Of a stretch of 64,000 bases of DNA, positions 26,341 through 35,460 are shown in pieces; position 1 is the first letter of the stretch; each line of letters begins with the position of its first letter. This stretch comes from Bacteroidia bacterium (GTDB taxonomy: Bacteria; Bacteroidota; Bacteroidia; J057), in contig JAWPMV010000001.1 of NCBI GenBank assembly GCA_033391075.1, positions 620,001 to 684,000 on the forward strand. Reading direction: 5' to 3'. The notes beneath the pieces were generated by a model. The model was not told the origin of the DNA and searched no databases. It was given only the letters and a program-made list of their open reading frames with translations. Made by a program: the position numbers and the translations under genes.

Positions 26341-28965
26341 TTATTCGGTCCTCAAACTTCGCACAGGATTGATAGATGCTGCTTTAAGGATAGTCATGCT
26401 GGTGACGAATAGGCCCAGGAAACAAATGAATAGCGCTGGCAGGAAGACTGAGGAAAACCCAACAGAGATGTGATAGTTAAATGCTGCTGAGAGCATGGTT
26501 TCAGTCAGAAATGATCCTCCCAGAGCTCCTAAAATGGCTGAAATGCATAAGATGAGTGCAAATTCACGATTGATTAATGCAAGGATGTTTCCCATACTTG
26601 CCCCTAATACTTTTCGAACACCAATTTCCTTTATTCTCCTGGCTACATTAAGGCTGGCTAATGAAAAGATCCCCGATATAGATAAAATGATTCCTAAAAG
26701 GGAAAGGAAAAGGAAGATTTTTCCAAAAACTGTATTTCCATACTTAAGATCCTTAAGTATGATGTCATGCTGATACCTGCTTTCAAAAGGTATGTTGGGG
26801 AAATGTTTGTGCCAGCTTCTTTTCAATTGCGAATGGACTTCAGTCAGGTCATTAGCTTGTGTCCTGACCACCATCATCTTATAGTCGGCAGGATCTGAAA
26901 GGTAAAATATATAAGGCTCATCCATTTTTGCCTCGTCGGGATTCTCAAAGTGGTTATTGATAATCCCTACAATTTGTCTGTTGGTCTCTTGAAACTTTAG
27001 GGGTTGAGAAAAAGGATCTTTCATGCCCGTTTTCTCCAAAAAAGCTTCATTAACTAATAATGCCGTTTCTTTATCATATATGCTGTTTGTCTTTAAGCTC
27101 CTACCCTTTATCAGCTCAAAACCCATAGTTTCTACAAAATTTTCGCCTACATCCATTACCCGCACATCAAAGGGCTGGCTTCCTATTTCCACATGACTTT
27201 GCCAGGAGCTACCTATATTAGAAACAGTAGCTCCTACACTCTCTACCTTGGTAGATGTAATGATATCATTTGCTATGATTTCTAATTGTCTTTCCTCCTG
27301 AATAGGGAGGGTGATGATCTGATCTATGGGATACCCATAATCTATGTTTTCCTGAAACTGGATATTCTGAAAGAACATTATGCTTGCAATGAAAAAGATG
27401 ACAGTTAAAGAAAACTGAGAACTAATTAAAATTCTATTCACCCAATTCGTTCCTTTTAGCTTGATAGAGCCTTTAAGTAAATCGGTGGGATGAAGGCGAC
27501 TATTGTATAAAGCAGGATAAATTCCGGCTATCAAGGCGGCCAAAAATATGAGGATAATTAAGCTGATGAATAAGTTGAGTCCATTTAGGTCTTCTAATCC
27601 ATAATTGAGATTCACTAAGCTGATGAATTCGGCTACAATCCAATAGGAAAATATCAGGCCGATGAGCAAGGAAATTATCATCGTTAGCCAGGTTTCAGCC
27701 AGAAACTGCCCCAAAATTTGATGTCGCATAGCACCTACGGATTTTCGGACTCCGATTTCCTTAAATCGTTTGCCTGTCATGGCTATAGAGGTATTTGTGA
27801 GGTTGAAACACGCGATGAGCAAAATCATCAGGGCCATAATCCCCAGAATGAGTAAGGGTAAGGGTCCATTCCTGAGAACAACATACCCACTACCTATCGC
27901 TTCGTCATTAAAGTCTGAATGGAAAGCTTCCAATTGATAAGCTTTAACCTCTACCTCTTTCATCGCTTGATTGCGAACAGCGATATATTTATTCAATTGC
28001 TCACTGAGCTGTGGAGCCATGTCATTAGAAACCAATTTTAGAAAAGTAGAGGGCTCCTGCTTGATAGACCAATCATTGGCTTGCAGGTCATATAAATCAA
28101 GGTAATTTTCAAAGGCTAGCAAGGCCTCAAAAACAAAGCTGCTATTGTCCGGTATTTTGTCTAAAATACCTCCTACCGTCAAGTCGATTTTTTTATTGTT
28201 TTGGAAATGAATGGTCAAGACTTGGCCCATAGCCGATGCATCTCCAAATAATTTCTGAGCAAGTTCATAAGAGAGGAAAATGCTATTTCGATCTTTAAAG
28301 TTTTTGGGATTTCCACTCAACAATGGAAAGTCAAATAGATCAAAGAAGCTCCTGTCAGCAAAGCTAATTCTCTCTCTAAAGCTATTGCCTTCTTCCGTCA
28401 TTATATTTCCTCCGTCAAAAATATATCGGCAATACTGCTCAATTCCTGAAAGCTCTGCTGCTGCCTCGGAGGCCAAAGGGATGGGGGAATTAATGCTTTC
28501 TAGTCTGTTAGCTGTTTTAGTCTCAATATGCTTATGGATTTTAAAAACCCGATCCATCTTTTCGACATCATGGAAATCGTCAAATTCGGTATTGTAGGCA
28601 AGAAATAAATACGCACAAATACAGCAAGCCAGGGAGATGCCAAGCCCCATGGTATTGATGAAATAAGTGAATTTGTTTTTGGCGAAATGCCGAAACGCGA
28701 TTTTTAGATAGGTTTTGTACATGGCAATGTGGAGGGGATAAATCTGTTGGACATTAATCAATGCAAATGGCCTGAGATAGAGAATTACCTGATACCAGTA
28801 ATTGAGTATAGCCTTTGTACGAGTCGAATTTTCTAGCTTATAGCAGAACATTTCGTACAAATCGCCTTCTACCTCTTCGACTAGTTCCTCTTTTAGAAAC
28901 CAGAGAAGGAATCTTTTCGCATACTTCGGAGGTTCAGCTTGATTTGATTTCGTTTTAGGATCCAT
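26341..28965 (-). CDS. FtsX/MacB-type ABC permease with N-terminal prefix domain
   Basis: An 874-residue inner-membrane protein. Residues 1-85 form the soluble permease prefix domain (PPKYAKRFLLWFLKEELVEEVEGDLYEMF) found on Bacteroidota permeases that sit beside PadR genes. Two MacB/FtsX halves follow, each a periplasmic domain plus a membrane unit. The FtsX motifs are FKEIGVRKSVGAMRHQILGQFLAE (~410) and IKEIGVRKVLGASMGNILALI (~785). No ATPase gene is adjacent, so it must borrow one encoded elsewhere. The PadR gene ends 6 bp upstream, so both are made from one transcript under PadR control. The exported substrate is unknown, perhaps a toxic compound or peptide. Confidence 0.9.
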   Translation of the reverse strand: MDPKTKSNQAEPPKYAKRFLLWFLKEELVEEVEGDLYEMFCYKLENSTRTKAILNYWYQVILYLRPFALINVQQIYPLHIAMYKTYLKIAFRHFAKNKFTYFINTMGLGISLACCICAYLFLAYNTEFDDFHDVEKMDRVFKIHKHIETKTANRLESINSPIPLASEAAAELSGIEQYCRYIFDGGNIMTEEGNSFRERISFADRSFFDLFDFPLLSGNPKNFKDRNSIFLSYELAQKLFGDASAMGQVLTIHFQNNKKIDLTVGGILDKIPDNSSFVFEALLAFENYLDLYDLQANDWSIKQEPSTFLKLVSNDMAPQLSEQLNKYIAVRNQAMKEVEVKAYQLEAFHSDFNDEAIGSGYVVLRNGPLPLLILGIMALMILLIACFNLTNTSIAMTGKRFKEIGVRKSVGAMRHQILGQFLAETWLTMIISLLIGLIFSYWIVAEFISLVNLNYGLEDLNGLNLFISLIILIFLAALIAGIYPALYNSRLHPTDLLKGSIKLKGTNWVNRILISSQFSLTVIFFIASIMFFQNIQFQENIDYGYPIDQIITLPIQEERQLEIIANDIITSTKVESVGATVSNIGSSWQSHVEIGSQPFDVRVMDVGENFVETMGFELIKGRSLKTNSIYDKETALLVNEAFLEKTGMKDPFSQPLKFQETNRQIVGIINNHFENPDEAKMDEPYIFYLSDPADYKMMVVRTQANDLTEVHSQLKRSWHKHFPNIPFESRYQHDIILKDLKYGNTVFGKIFLFLSLLGIILSISGIFSLASLNVARRIKEIGVRKVLGASMGNILALINREFALILCISAILGALGGSFLTETMLSAAFNYHISVGFSSVFLPALFICFLGLFVTSMTILKAASINPVRSLRTE

Positions 28966-28971
28966 GCTTAT

Positions 28972-29310
28972 TCAATTACCCCATTGTAAATTATCGATAG
29001 TCAAAGGTGGATACCGTTTCCACAGAGATAATTTGAAATCCCGTGAGAGGATCAAGGCTTCTTGCCCTAAAGCTGTAATCGTATAAACTCTTTTTCTCCT
29101 TCCGCCCCTTTTTGCAGTAGCTCCACCTACTTCAGAGTTTAAAAAACCTTTCTTTTCCAATCTATTTAGGGTTGAATGCATAGCTCCAACTGATATGCTT
29201 CTTCCCATTTCCTCCTTTAGCTCTTTGACTAGGTTGAATGCATATGCTTCCTGACCAAGAATTCCTACTAGCAGAAGAGCTGTTTCTTCAAATTCTCCTA
29301 AACGTTTCAT
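28972..29310 (-). CDS. PadR-family transcriptional regulator
   Basis: A 112-residue winged-helix repressor of the short PadR type. Features are ETALLLVGILGQEAYAFNLVKEL, the recognition helix ISVGAMHSTLNRLEKKGFL, and the wing GGRRKRVYTITALGQEAL. PadR proteins generally repress the transporter gene next to them and release DNA on binding an inducer. Here the permease starts 6 bp after the stop codon. The ATG at 29310 lies at the edge of an 11-bp inverted repeat that brackets a perfect -7 box, consistent with autorepression. Confidence 0.92.
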   Translation of the reverse strand: MKRLGEFEETALLLVGILGQEAYAFNLVKELKEEMGRSISVGAMHSTLNRLEKKGFLNSEVGGATAKRGGRRKRVYTITALGQEALILSRDFKLSLWKRYPPLTIDNLQWGN

Positions 29311-29350
29311 TTCTATTTATTCTATTTTGTAGAACAAATATAAATAGAAA
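29310..29350 (-). promoter_or_regulatory. padR promoter with overlapping operator palindrome
   Basis: TTTCTATTTAT (29310-29320) and its exact complement ATAAATAGAAA (29340-29350) are separated by 19 bp. On the minus strand a perfect -7 box TATATTTG (29342 to 29335) lies within the structure. A dimeric repressor bound here would block the promoter. Which protein binds is inferred from position. Confidence 0.6.
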
Positions 29351-29541
29351 TTTTTTGATTTGCCTTATATGCATGTTTGCAAGGCATGAAGAGTGCCTAA
29401 GTATCCCCTATTTTGAGCCTTATAAATCGAGTATGCATTTTTCAAATAGATGTACTCTATATTTTAATTTATCTCATAAAAGCTGAGCATAATCCTGATT
29501 CAGGGGAGTTCAATTATGCAGCTTTAGGTATCATACAAGCT

Positions 29542-29576
29542 AAAAAGCCTGAATACTCAAAGTATTCAGGCTTTTT
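29542..29576. terminator. Strong intrinsic terminator with no assigned gene
   Basis: A perfect 16-bp stem AAAAAGCCTGAATACT / AGTATTCAGGCTTTTT with a 3-nt loop; T5 tails on both strands. Both neighbouring genes point away from it, so it must end an unrecognised transcript or insulate the region. Confidence 0.85.
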
Positions 29577-30073
29577 GCATTCAAATGCTGCTCACAAGGG
29601 CTTGAAAGTCGCTGATAGCGGAGTATTATCCTGGGCTAAGGAAATATTGTTGATAATACATTTAAGGATAAAAAAATATCAGAATAATTAATCCGTTTTA
29701 AGGGATACAAATTTCGGCAATGTATATTTAGAAGAATTTTGGTATATTTATGACGTTGAATTGAATAATTTATTCTTTTTTGAATAAAATATATTACGGA
29801 AATATGTAGTATATACGATTTCGTTGAATATTTTAGATTAAATTATTATTCAACAATTTAGTTCATTGATAGACAACTATTTAGAAGGAAACACAAGCTT
29901 TCTAGTCAAATTTAAACCGAATAGCGTCTGGCTTTCATAAACTGGTTTTTTATGTTGTGATCTATTTTCATAACATGAATTAGAAATCTGGCTATGCTCA
30001 GATTTTTAATGTGAGACATATTACGCTATTTGGGAATGCAAAAGAAAAATAATAGTCCATTAATTGGTATATT

Positions 30074-30089
30074 ATATAAATAGAAATTT
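30074..30089. promoter_or_regulatory. 16-bp copy of padR operator half-site
   Basis: ATATAAATAGAAATTT here is identical to 29338-29353, which includes one arm of the padR inverted repeat. It lies 165 bp before the third MarR gene. It may be a second binding site; chance in A/T-rich DNA is possible. Confidence 0.35.
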
Positions 30090-30254
30090 ACAATTGTTTT
30101 GGTAATTAGGAATTTTTGAACGATATTTGTTTTGATAATAGTAAATTCAGCAAACAGTTATATTCTGTGAATGGATAAGTCAACCTAAGTAAAACAACCT
30201 AAGAATCACATTTAGTATGAAAACATAAGCTGTAATTGAATAAGTTTAATCCTA

Positions 30255-30704
30255 ATGAATACTGTGAGTAAATTGTTTTCAGAGCCGAGCGCTATCCGAT
30301 TGGAGCGCACGCTGAAAGAGCTGGTCCTAGCCTTTAACAACCAGCGCCTTGACATTCTTAACCGCTACAAAGTTGGTGAACTCGAAGTCGATATCATTCG
30401 TTTTCTGGAGGAGCACGAACAAAAGAAAATGAAAGAAGTCGGAGATTACTTTAAAATCAAACTGAGTACACTGACTAGCACCATCGATAAACTCGAAAAA
30501 AATCGACTGGTCAAAAGAAAAAGTTCTAAGGAGGACAGAAGGGTAATTTATATTAAACCTACCCCCAAAGGACAGGCATTGCTAAATGATTTGGTCAATT
30601 CCACGCATGATGTCGCAGAACAAGTGATACATGGCATTAAAGGACCAGAGTATGATGCTGCAATAAAAGTGCTTGACAAAACCCTTGATCTTATGAAAAA
30701 GTAG
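30255..30704 (+). CDS. MarR-family transcriptional regulator (copy 3 of 3)
   Basis: A 149-residue MarR protein with the winged helix MKEVGDYFKIKLSTLTSTIDKLEKNRLVKRKSSKEDRRVIYIKPTPKGQ. It shares the KLSTLT core and DRR wing with the two MarR genes at 25.2-26.1 kb, from which it is separated by the PadR/permease pair. The ATG at 30255 follows about 900 bp of non-coding DNA. It ends before its own terminator at 30767-30801, so it is monocistronic. Ligand and targets unknown. Confidence 0.9.
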   Translation: MNTVSKLFSEPSAIRLERTLKELVLAFNNQRLDILNRYKVGELEVDIIRFLEEHEQKKMKEVGDYFKIKLSTLTSTIDKLEKNRLVKRKSSKEDRRVIYIKPTPKGQALLNDLVNSTHDVAEQVIHGIKGPEYDAAIKVLDKTLDLMKK

Positions 30705-30766
30705 GGTTCTCTTTGGCGGATTCTATTCCCCCTTGAGTTTTTAAAAATTTAAGATTTATGCTTGAA

Positions 30767-30801
30767 TGCTTGATCCCAATCTGGATCGGGCATTTTTTTT
30801 T
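30767..30801 (+). terminator. Intrinsic terminator of the third MarR gene
   Basis: A 10-bp stem TGCTTGATCC / GGATCGGGCA (two G-U pairs, extendable outwards by A-T pairs), 6-nt loop, followed by nine Ts. Confidence 0.88.
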
Positions 30802-30929
30802 ATCCTTTATTTCTCCAGAATGAAACATTTAGGGAGTGCCTTGAGAATACCTATATAGGGAACGTAATTATATTTCGGACTTTCCCTTTAATAGAAAAAA
30901 AATCTGTAATTTGTTGAAAATTAAGGATA

Positions 30930-31961
30930 ATGGACATTTTGTTATTAAATACAACTACCAACATCCTCTGGGGCTTAGCTGTCATAGCTGGCATAGCTTT
31001 ATTGGCCCTCCTGTATTTCGTTCCTGTGGGCTTATGGATCACCGCTCAATTCTCTGGAGTACGGATAGGGATTTCCCAGTTGATTGGGATGAGGCTGAGA
31101 AGGGTACAACCGAAGGCAATCGTTGATGAACTTATAAAAGCGAATAAAGCCAATCTAAGTGATGTTCGCTTCAATGCTCTGGAGGCCCACTACCTGGCCA
31201 AAGGAAATATTAATCTGGTTATTGATGCATTGATATCTGCAAAATTTGCAGGTATTCCACTGACATTTGAACAGGCAACCGCTATTGACCTTGCTGGTCG
31301 AGATGTGCTGGAAGCTGTAAAGGATTCGGTAAATCCTAAAGTAATAGATTCGCCTGCGGTAGAGGCTGTGGCAAAAGATGGAATCCAGTTGATTGTTAAA
31401 AGCCGGATTACCGTGAGGGCTCAGTTGAATAAACTGGTAGGAGGAGCTGGAGAAGAAACGGTTGTTGCTCGGGTAGGGCAGGGGATTGTTGCAGCCATTG
31501 GTTCTGCAGAGTCTCATGAAGATATCCTCGAAGACCCAACCGTGATTTCTGAGTACATCATGAACCAGGGCTTTACCGCTGGTACGGCTTATCAGGTACT
31601 CTCTATTGATATCGCAGATATTGACATTGGTCGCAGTATTGGTGCGAAACTGAAGGCAGAAGAAGCTGATGCTGATCTTCAGGTTGCAAGAGCCAAAGCG
31701 GAAGAGAAGCGCGCAGATGCTGTGGCAGAGGAACAATATTATAAAGCACGAGTTCAGGAAATGAGAGCTAAACTCATAGAAGCCGAATCGCAGGTGCCTC
31801 TTGCAATTGCAGAAGCATTTCGATTAGGAAACCTAGGGGTTATGGACTATTACAAGTTGGAAAACCTGGATGCTGATACCAAAATGAGAAGATCATTCTC
31901 CGACCTTGAATCCGAATCTCAAGTAGATCCAAATGATAAGCCGGACACTCCTAAATCCTAG
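30930..31961 (+). CDS. floA: Flotillin-like membrane scaffold protein FloA
   Basis: A 343-residue protein of the FloA/YqfA (UPF0365) family. An N-terminal membrane hairpin (~8-35) is followed by family-specific segments: [74 protein letters not shown], and an Ala/Glu-rich coiled coil [21 protein letters not shown]. FloA proteins form membrane microdomain assemblies. The C-terminal tail ([16 protein letters not shown]) is variable. The NfeD-type partner often found upstream of flotillin genes is absent. A small secreted protein gene overlaps the 3' end by 29 bp. Confidence 0.95.
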   Translation: MDILLLNTTTNILWGLAVIAGIALLALLYFVPVGLWITAQFSGVRIGISQLIGMRLRRVQPKAIVDELIKANKANLSDVRFNALEAHYLAKGNINLVIDALISAKFAGIPLTFEQATAIDLAGRDVLEAVKDSVNPKVIDSPAVEAVAKDGIQLIVKSRITVRAQLNKLVGGAGEETVVARVGQGIVAAIGSAESHEDILEDPTVISEYIMNQGFTAGTAYQVLSIDIADIDIGRSIGAKLKAEEADADLQVARAKAEEKRADAVAEEQYYKARVQEMRAKLIEAESQVPLAIAEAFRLGNLGVMDYYKLENLDADTKMRRSFSDLESESQVDPNDKPDTPKS

Positions 31962-32397
31962 CTTCCTTTACGGATTGATTTTCCCTCTTCTATTCTTGCT
32001 ACAACCAATAGAGCTACAGGCTCAGGAAATTGGCTACAATGAAGCTAAAATTGTCTTTGGTGATCAGAAGATTCTGAAGTTTAGAAAGTACTCTCTCGAG
32101 CTCCTGGATGAAAGTAAAGAAGAGTTACGGCTATTAGCCAAGATGATCAATACTACACCCGGATTGGTGAAAGACAATCTCCTCGTAATTCAAATCTTTA
32201 GTTGCGAAAAGGAACTCAATGTAAAACCGTATCTGGGGGTTTGCAGAGGACAGGTGATTGTTGACTATTTGGAACAACAAATTGGTATGCCCCGAAAGAA
32301 ATGTCTCATTCAGGATGGAGGGCCAAATAGCTATGATAAGGAATGTCTGGCAGGGAGTGGAGCAAATATTTACCTCAAGCCTGGTTGGAAAGGCTAG
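31933..32397 (+). CDS. Small secreted protein, OmpA-C-like
   Basis: A 154-residue protein with a clear signal peptide ([27 protein letters not shown]). The mature part has the helix-strand pattern of an OmpA-like peptidoglycan-binding domain: [50 protein letters not shown], then CLIQDGG. The key Asp and Arg residues of true OmpA domains are only partly evident, so the assignment is tentative. Its ATG at 31933 lies 29 bp inside floA in another frame, which suggests translational coupling. Three or more Cys residues could form disulfides after export. Confidence 0.65.
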   Translation: MISRTLLNPSFLYGLIFPLLFLLQPIELQAQEIGYNEAKIVFGDQKILKFRKYSLELLDESKEELRLLAKMINTTPGLVKDNLLVIQIFSCEKELNVKPYLGVCRGQVIVDYLEQQIGMPRKKCLIQDGGPNSYDKECLAGSGANIYLKPGWKG

Positions 32398-32928
32398 GGG
32401 AGGAGACCTGGTCATTATTCGCTTTTTCTTTTTCCAATTTAATCAGGAATCTTTCTTCCAGCTATTCTTTTTCCCTTTCTGAGACTTTCAGAAAGGTCCC
32501 CTTTTCCAGCATCTTCAAGCTGATACTTGCATAATGGGTTGCATCGACCTCTATGACATCTCTTGGGCCCCTGAAATAAGGGTCTATTCATAGATCTCAA
32601 TAAATAGTAGGAATATTAGCGCATGGCCGCCTTGGAAAAGCTGTAATAATGAAAGTGGCTTCAAAGCTGTTTAGGGCAAGATGTTAGACTTGCTCGCCTG
32701 ATTGTGATTCTTATAGAATTCTAATTTTCAAAACCACATATTATTTTTATTTAGCGACAAAATGGGCAGGTGGAACCTATAAAAAACATGAGCCCTCTCG
32801 AGTATACGAGAGGGCTCATGTCTAAATATCAAATAAATTCGGATTGTATATGTATCCTGAATTTGCTTTTACTCCTGCAGCGCTGATCTTTCAACTCATA
32901 AGTTCAGATTCAACCCTAACTAATTTCA
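32398..32928. other. Intergenic region between convergent genes
   Basis: About 530 bp between the small secreted-protein gene and recA (both end here). Apart from the terminator at 32781-32821, nothing gene-like is seen; short frames at 32258-32534 are low-complexity Phe/Ser. Confidence 0.6.
32781..32821 (-). terminator. Intrinsic terminator of recA
   Basis: A 15-bp perfect stem ACATGAGCCCTCTCG / CGAGAGGGCTCATGT with a 6-nt loop; reading on the minus strand it is followed by T6. It lies 108 bp beyond the recA stop codon. Confidence 0.85.
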
Positions 32929-33993
32929 TCAGGAGCCTGCCTCAGCTTCAGCTTCTTTCTTCTTGGAAGCTTTAGCTTTTTTGGGACTTTCCTCCCTGAG
33001 ACCTTTAGCAACTAATACTTTGTGCTTGATCTCTTCCATAAGCTCGGGATTATCACCAAGGATATCTTTTACCTTATCCCTGCCTTGTCCAAGCTTGCTT
33101 CCATCGTAGCTAAACCAGGAACCTGCTTTTCCTACAATGTCGAGTTCGACAGCAAGGTCAAGCACTTCGCCTTCATGCGAAACTCCTTTACCAAACATGA
33201 TGTCAAATTCAGCAATACGGAAAGGAGGAGAAACTTTGTTCTTGACAACTTTTACCTTCACACGGTTTCCGATGCTATCTGTACCATCTTTGATCTGAGC
33301 GATCCTTCTGATATCCAGTCTAACGGATGAGTAGAATTTGAGTGCATTACCACCGGTAGTGGTTTCGGGATTTCCGAACATAACTCCGATTTTCTCCCTC
33401 AACTGGTTAATGAAAATACATACACAGTTAGTTTTGGAGATGGCTGCAGTCAGTTTTCTAAGGGCTTGAGACATCAAACGAGCCTGAAGTCCCATTTTGG
33501 ATTCTCCCATTTCTCCTTCAATCTCTGCCTTGGGAGTAAGAGCAGCTACTGAGTCAATGACGATAATGTCAATTGCACTGGAGCGAATGAGGTATTCTGT
33601 GATCTCTAATGCCTGCTCACCATAATCCGGCTGAGAAACATAGAGGTTTTCTGTATCGATTCCGAGTTTTTCCGCATAAGTACGGTCAAAGGCATGTTCT
33701 GCATCTATAAATGCAGCTAATCCTCCATTCTTTTGAGCTTCTGCTATCATGTGCATAGCCAAAGTCGTCTTACCGGAAGATTCTGGTCCGTAGATCTCAA
33801 CGATACGTCCACGGGGAATTCCGCCTATACCGAGAGCGATATCCAGGTTCAAAGAACCTGTTGAGAGAGCAGCGACATCCACGATTGGGTCATCGCTAAG
33901 TTTCATTACTACTCCTTTGCCGTAGGTTTTTTCCAGTTTATCTACGGTCATCTGGAGTGATTTCAGCTTATCTGACATTGCATTTTGCGCCAT
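32929..33993 (-). CDS. recA: Recombinase RecA
   Basis: A 354-residue DNA-dependent ATPase for homologous recombination and SOS induction. The sequence is canonical: Walker A GPESSGKT (69-76), the catalytic-Glu segment [29 protein letters not shown], loop 1 [35 protein letters not shown] (loop 2) and [11 protein letters not shown]. The C-terminus ends in a Lys/Ala/Glu-rich tail ([17 protein letters not shown]) typical of Bacteroidota RecA. The ATG at 33993 is chosen; the one at 33978 is an alternative. No recX or LexA-type box was recognised upstream. Confidence 0.99.
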   Translation of the reverse strand: MAQNAMSDKLKSLQMTVDKLEKTYGKGVVMKLSDDPIVDVAALSTGSLNLDIALGIGGIPRGRIVEIYGPESSGKTTLAMHMIAEAQKNGGLAAFIDAEHAFDRTYAEKLGIDTENLYVSQPDYGEQALEITEYLIRSSAIDIIVIDSVAALTPKAEIEGEMGESKMGLQARLMSQALRKLTAAISKTNCVCIFINQLREKIGVMFGNPETTTGGNALKFYSSVRLDIRRIAQIKDGTDSIGNRVKVKVVKNKVSPPFRIAEFDIMFGKGVSHEGEVLDLAVELDIVGKAGSWFSYDGSKLGQGRDKVKDILGDNPELMEEIKHKVLVAKGLREESPKKAKASKKKEAEAEAGS

Positions 33994-34139
33994 TGCTTTG
34001 CTGTTAAAAGGGTTGAAAACTGATTAGGTTGAAATTGGTTGAAATTTCTTTTGATCTGAGTCTTTTCAGATCTTTGTGTTTCCAGGTAGCAAGGATTTAT
34101 TAAAAATCCTTTCAGGTGCTTTATATTATGACTGTATTA

Positions 34140-34964
34140 CTAAAGTACTTCAGCCGATAATATTCTGATCGTATCCTTAGGTACATTGTAGGTGCTGGTA
34201 GGCATTTTAGAGATATCCATAACGATATCCATTCCTTCAAGTACTTTCCCAAAAAGGGTATAAGTAAAGTCCAGATGAGGTGTTCCTCCCATTTGCATAT
34301 ATAATTGCTTTTGCTTGATGGGATAGGAGAAATCAGTGAAATTCTCTTTTTGGAGAAAATCCTGGAAACTTCCTGAAAAACTACTATCAGCAAGGCTTTG
34401 CTGGAATTTCGTATAAAAATTCCCTCTTCTGAATCCCGTTCCCACAGTTTCCATCGTATCAAGAACTGCTGCATTAACTGTTTTTCCTGTAACGATATAA
34501 AACTGACTCCCTGCCGACTTTCGCTCTTCATTCTCCTCATCAGATTTCCTCGCAGCGCCTATCATACCTCGGGTGTGTACTAACTCTTCTCTAAATTCAG
34601 CATCGAGTTCATAACCGGGGCCTGCTTCCCTGGAAGTATCTATACCTCCATTTCGATAGCGAGGATCACCACTCTGGATCATAAAATCATAAATGATTCT
34701 ATTAAAACTAAGACTATCAAAGAACCCACTCCTTGCCAGTTTTAAAAAATTGGCCTTATGCCTGGGAGTTTCGTCGAATAGTTTCACATGGATATCCCCG
34801 AGATCGGTATGAAGGATGACATCCGCCTTTTCCGTGGGTGCTTTTGTCTCAGGGCTCTTTTCCCCACAGGCAATGAGGCTAAACCCTATCATCAAATAAC
34901 AAAAGTAGCGGGGACATTTATCCAAAATGCTAACTACTTGTGCAAATAAAGAAATAAAATCCAT
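34140..34964 (-). CDS. Lipoprotein cyclophilin-type peptidyl-prolyl isomerase
   Basis: A ~274-residue envelope protein. A hydrophobic segment ends in a lipobox (LIAC), so the Cys is probably lipidated. The cyclophilin fold follows: VILHTDLGDIHVKLFDETPRHKANFLKLARSGFFDSLSFNRII, FMIQSGDP and SAGSQFYIVTGK. An insertion of about 60 residues sits before HLDFTYTLFGKVLEGMDIV. It would catalyse proline isomerisation during folding of exported proteins. The ATG at 34964 is used; a TTG at 34976 is also in frame, and the signal segment is rather long from either. The GroES-like gene upstream is 77 bp away on the same strand. Confidence 0.88.
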   Translation of the reverse strand: MDFISLFAQVVSILDKCPRYFCYLMIGFSLIACGEKSPETKAPTEKADVILHTDLGDIHVKLFDETPRHKANFLKLARSGFFDSLSFNRIIYDFMIQSGDPRYRNGGIDTSREAGPGYELDAEFREELVHTRGMIGAARKSDEENEERKSAGSQFYIVTGKTVNAAVLDTMETVGTGFRRGNFYTKFQQSLADSSFSGSFQDFLQKENFTDFSYPIKQKQLYMQMGGTPHLDFTYTLFGKVLEGMDIVMDISKMPTSTYNVPKDTIRILSAEVL

Positions 34965-35041
34965 AATTCCTAGCAAAAATCTGCAATTATGTTATTTTTA
35001 TTAGTATGTTCTACGTATTTTTTAGCCAGACGCAATTATTT

Positions 35042-35419
35042 TTAGGAAAAGAGGGATTCGTCGCGCTCTAGCATTAATATCGAGTTTTGGGATACTATAT
35101 AATACTTTTCCCCTTCATAGACGACTTCATAGGCTCCTTTCTGTAAGAATATCGCAAGATCTCCCTCTTTCGCCTGAAGGGGTATATATTTAGTAGGATC
35201 TTCAATCGCTTTCCATGCTTCATCCTCCGTAGGAACAGGAATCGGATAACCCGGCCCAACTTTCATCACGTATCCACTACGAACTTTCTCTTTTTCCAAC
35301 ACCCCCGGAGGTAAATAAAGTCCGGTTTCTGTTTTCTCCTGGGCAGAGCGGGGTTTTATAAGAATGCGATCCCCAATGATCACAAGTTTATTAAGTCCTT
35401 TTGATTCTTTATTATTCAT
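35042..35419 (-). CDS. GroES-like co-chaperone family protein
   Basis: A 125-residue protein with the GroES fold: GDRILIKPRSAQEKTETGLYLPPGV, VRSGYVMKVGPG, and GDLAIFLQKGAYEVVYEGEKYYIV. It is about 30 residues longer than housekeeping GroES (~95) owing to an insertion after VGPGYPIPVP. No groEL is adjacent. It is therefore likely the second, divergent GroES-like protein seen in many Bacteroidota rather than the essential chaperonin lid. The ATG at 35419 is chosen because an exact -7 box lies 34-41 bp upstream, inside the longer frame that would start at 35476. Confidence 0.85.
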   Translation of the reverse strand: MNNKESKGLNKLVIIGDRILIKPRSAQEKTETGLYLPPGVLEKEKVRSGYVMKVGPGYPIPVPTEDEAWKAIEDPTKYIPLQAKEGDLAIFLQKGAYEVVYEGEKYYIVSQNSILMLERDESLFS

Positions 35420-35452
35420 TTCTGCTAAGGCAAAGAAAAAATTATCCTTTGA

Positions 35453-35460
35453 CAAAGATA
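35453..35460 (-). promoter_or_regulatory. Bacteroidota-type -7 box for the GroES-like gene
   Basis: TATCTTTG on the minus strand (35460 to 35453), an exact TAnnTTTG match, 33 nt before the ATG at 35419. The -33 element is not well placed. Confidence 0.5.

Larger units (their letters stand above)
29351..30254. other. A/T-rich intergenic region between padR and the third MarR gene
   Basis: About 900 bp of strongly A/T-rich DNA between divergent genes. It holds an unexpected terminator (29542-29576), an inverted repeat GTTGAATA/TATTCAAC at 29823-29855, a TTATTC/GAATAA repeat near 29771-29787 and a 16-bp copy of part of the padR operator (30074-30089). A 92-codon frame at 29413-29691 runs through the terminator and is rejected. 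Confidence 0.55.

Noticed and set aside
29413-29691. 92-codon plus-strand frame before marR copy 3
   Set aside because: It reads straight through a perfect 16-bp terminator and has no homologous feature.
34091-34111. AAGGATTT/AAATCCTT hairpin between the cyclophilin gene and recA as a terminator
   Set aside because: Weak A/T stem without a T-run in the transcribed direction.
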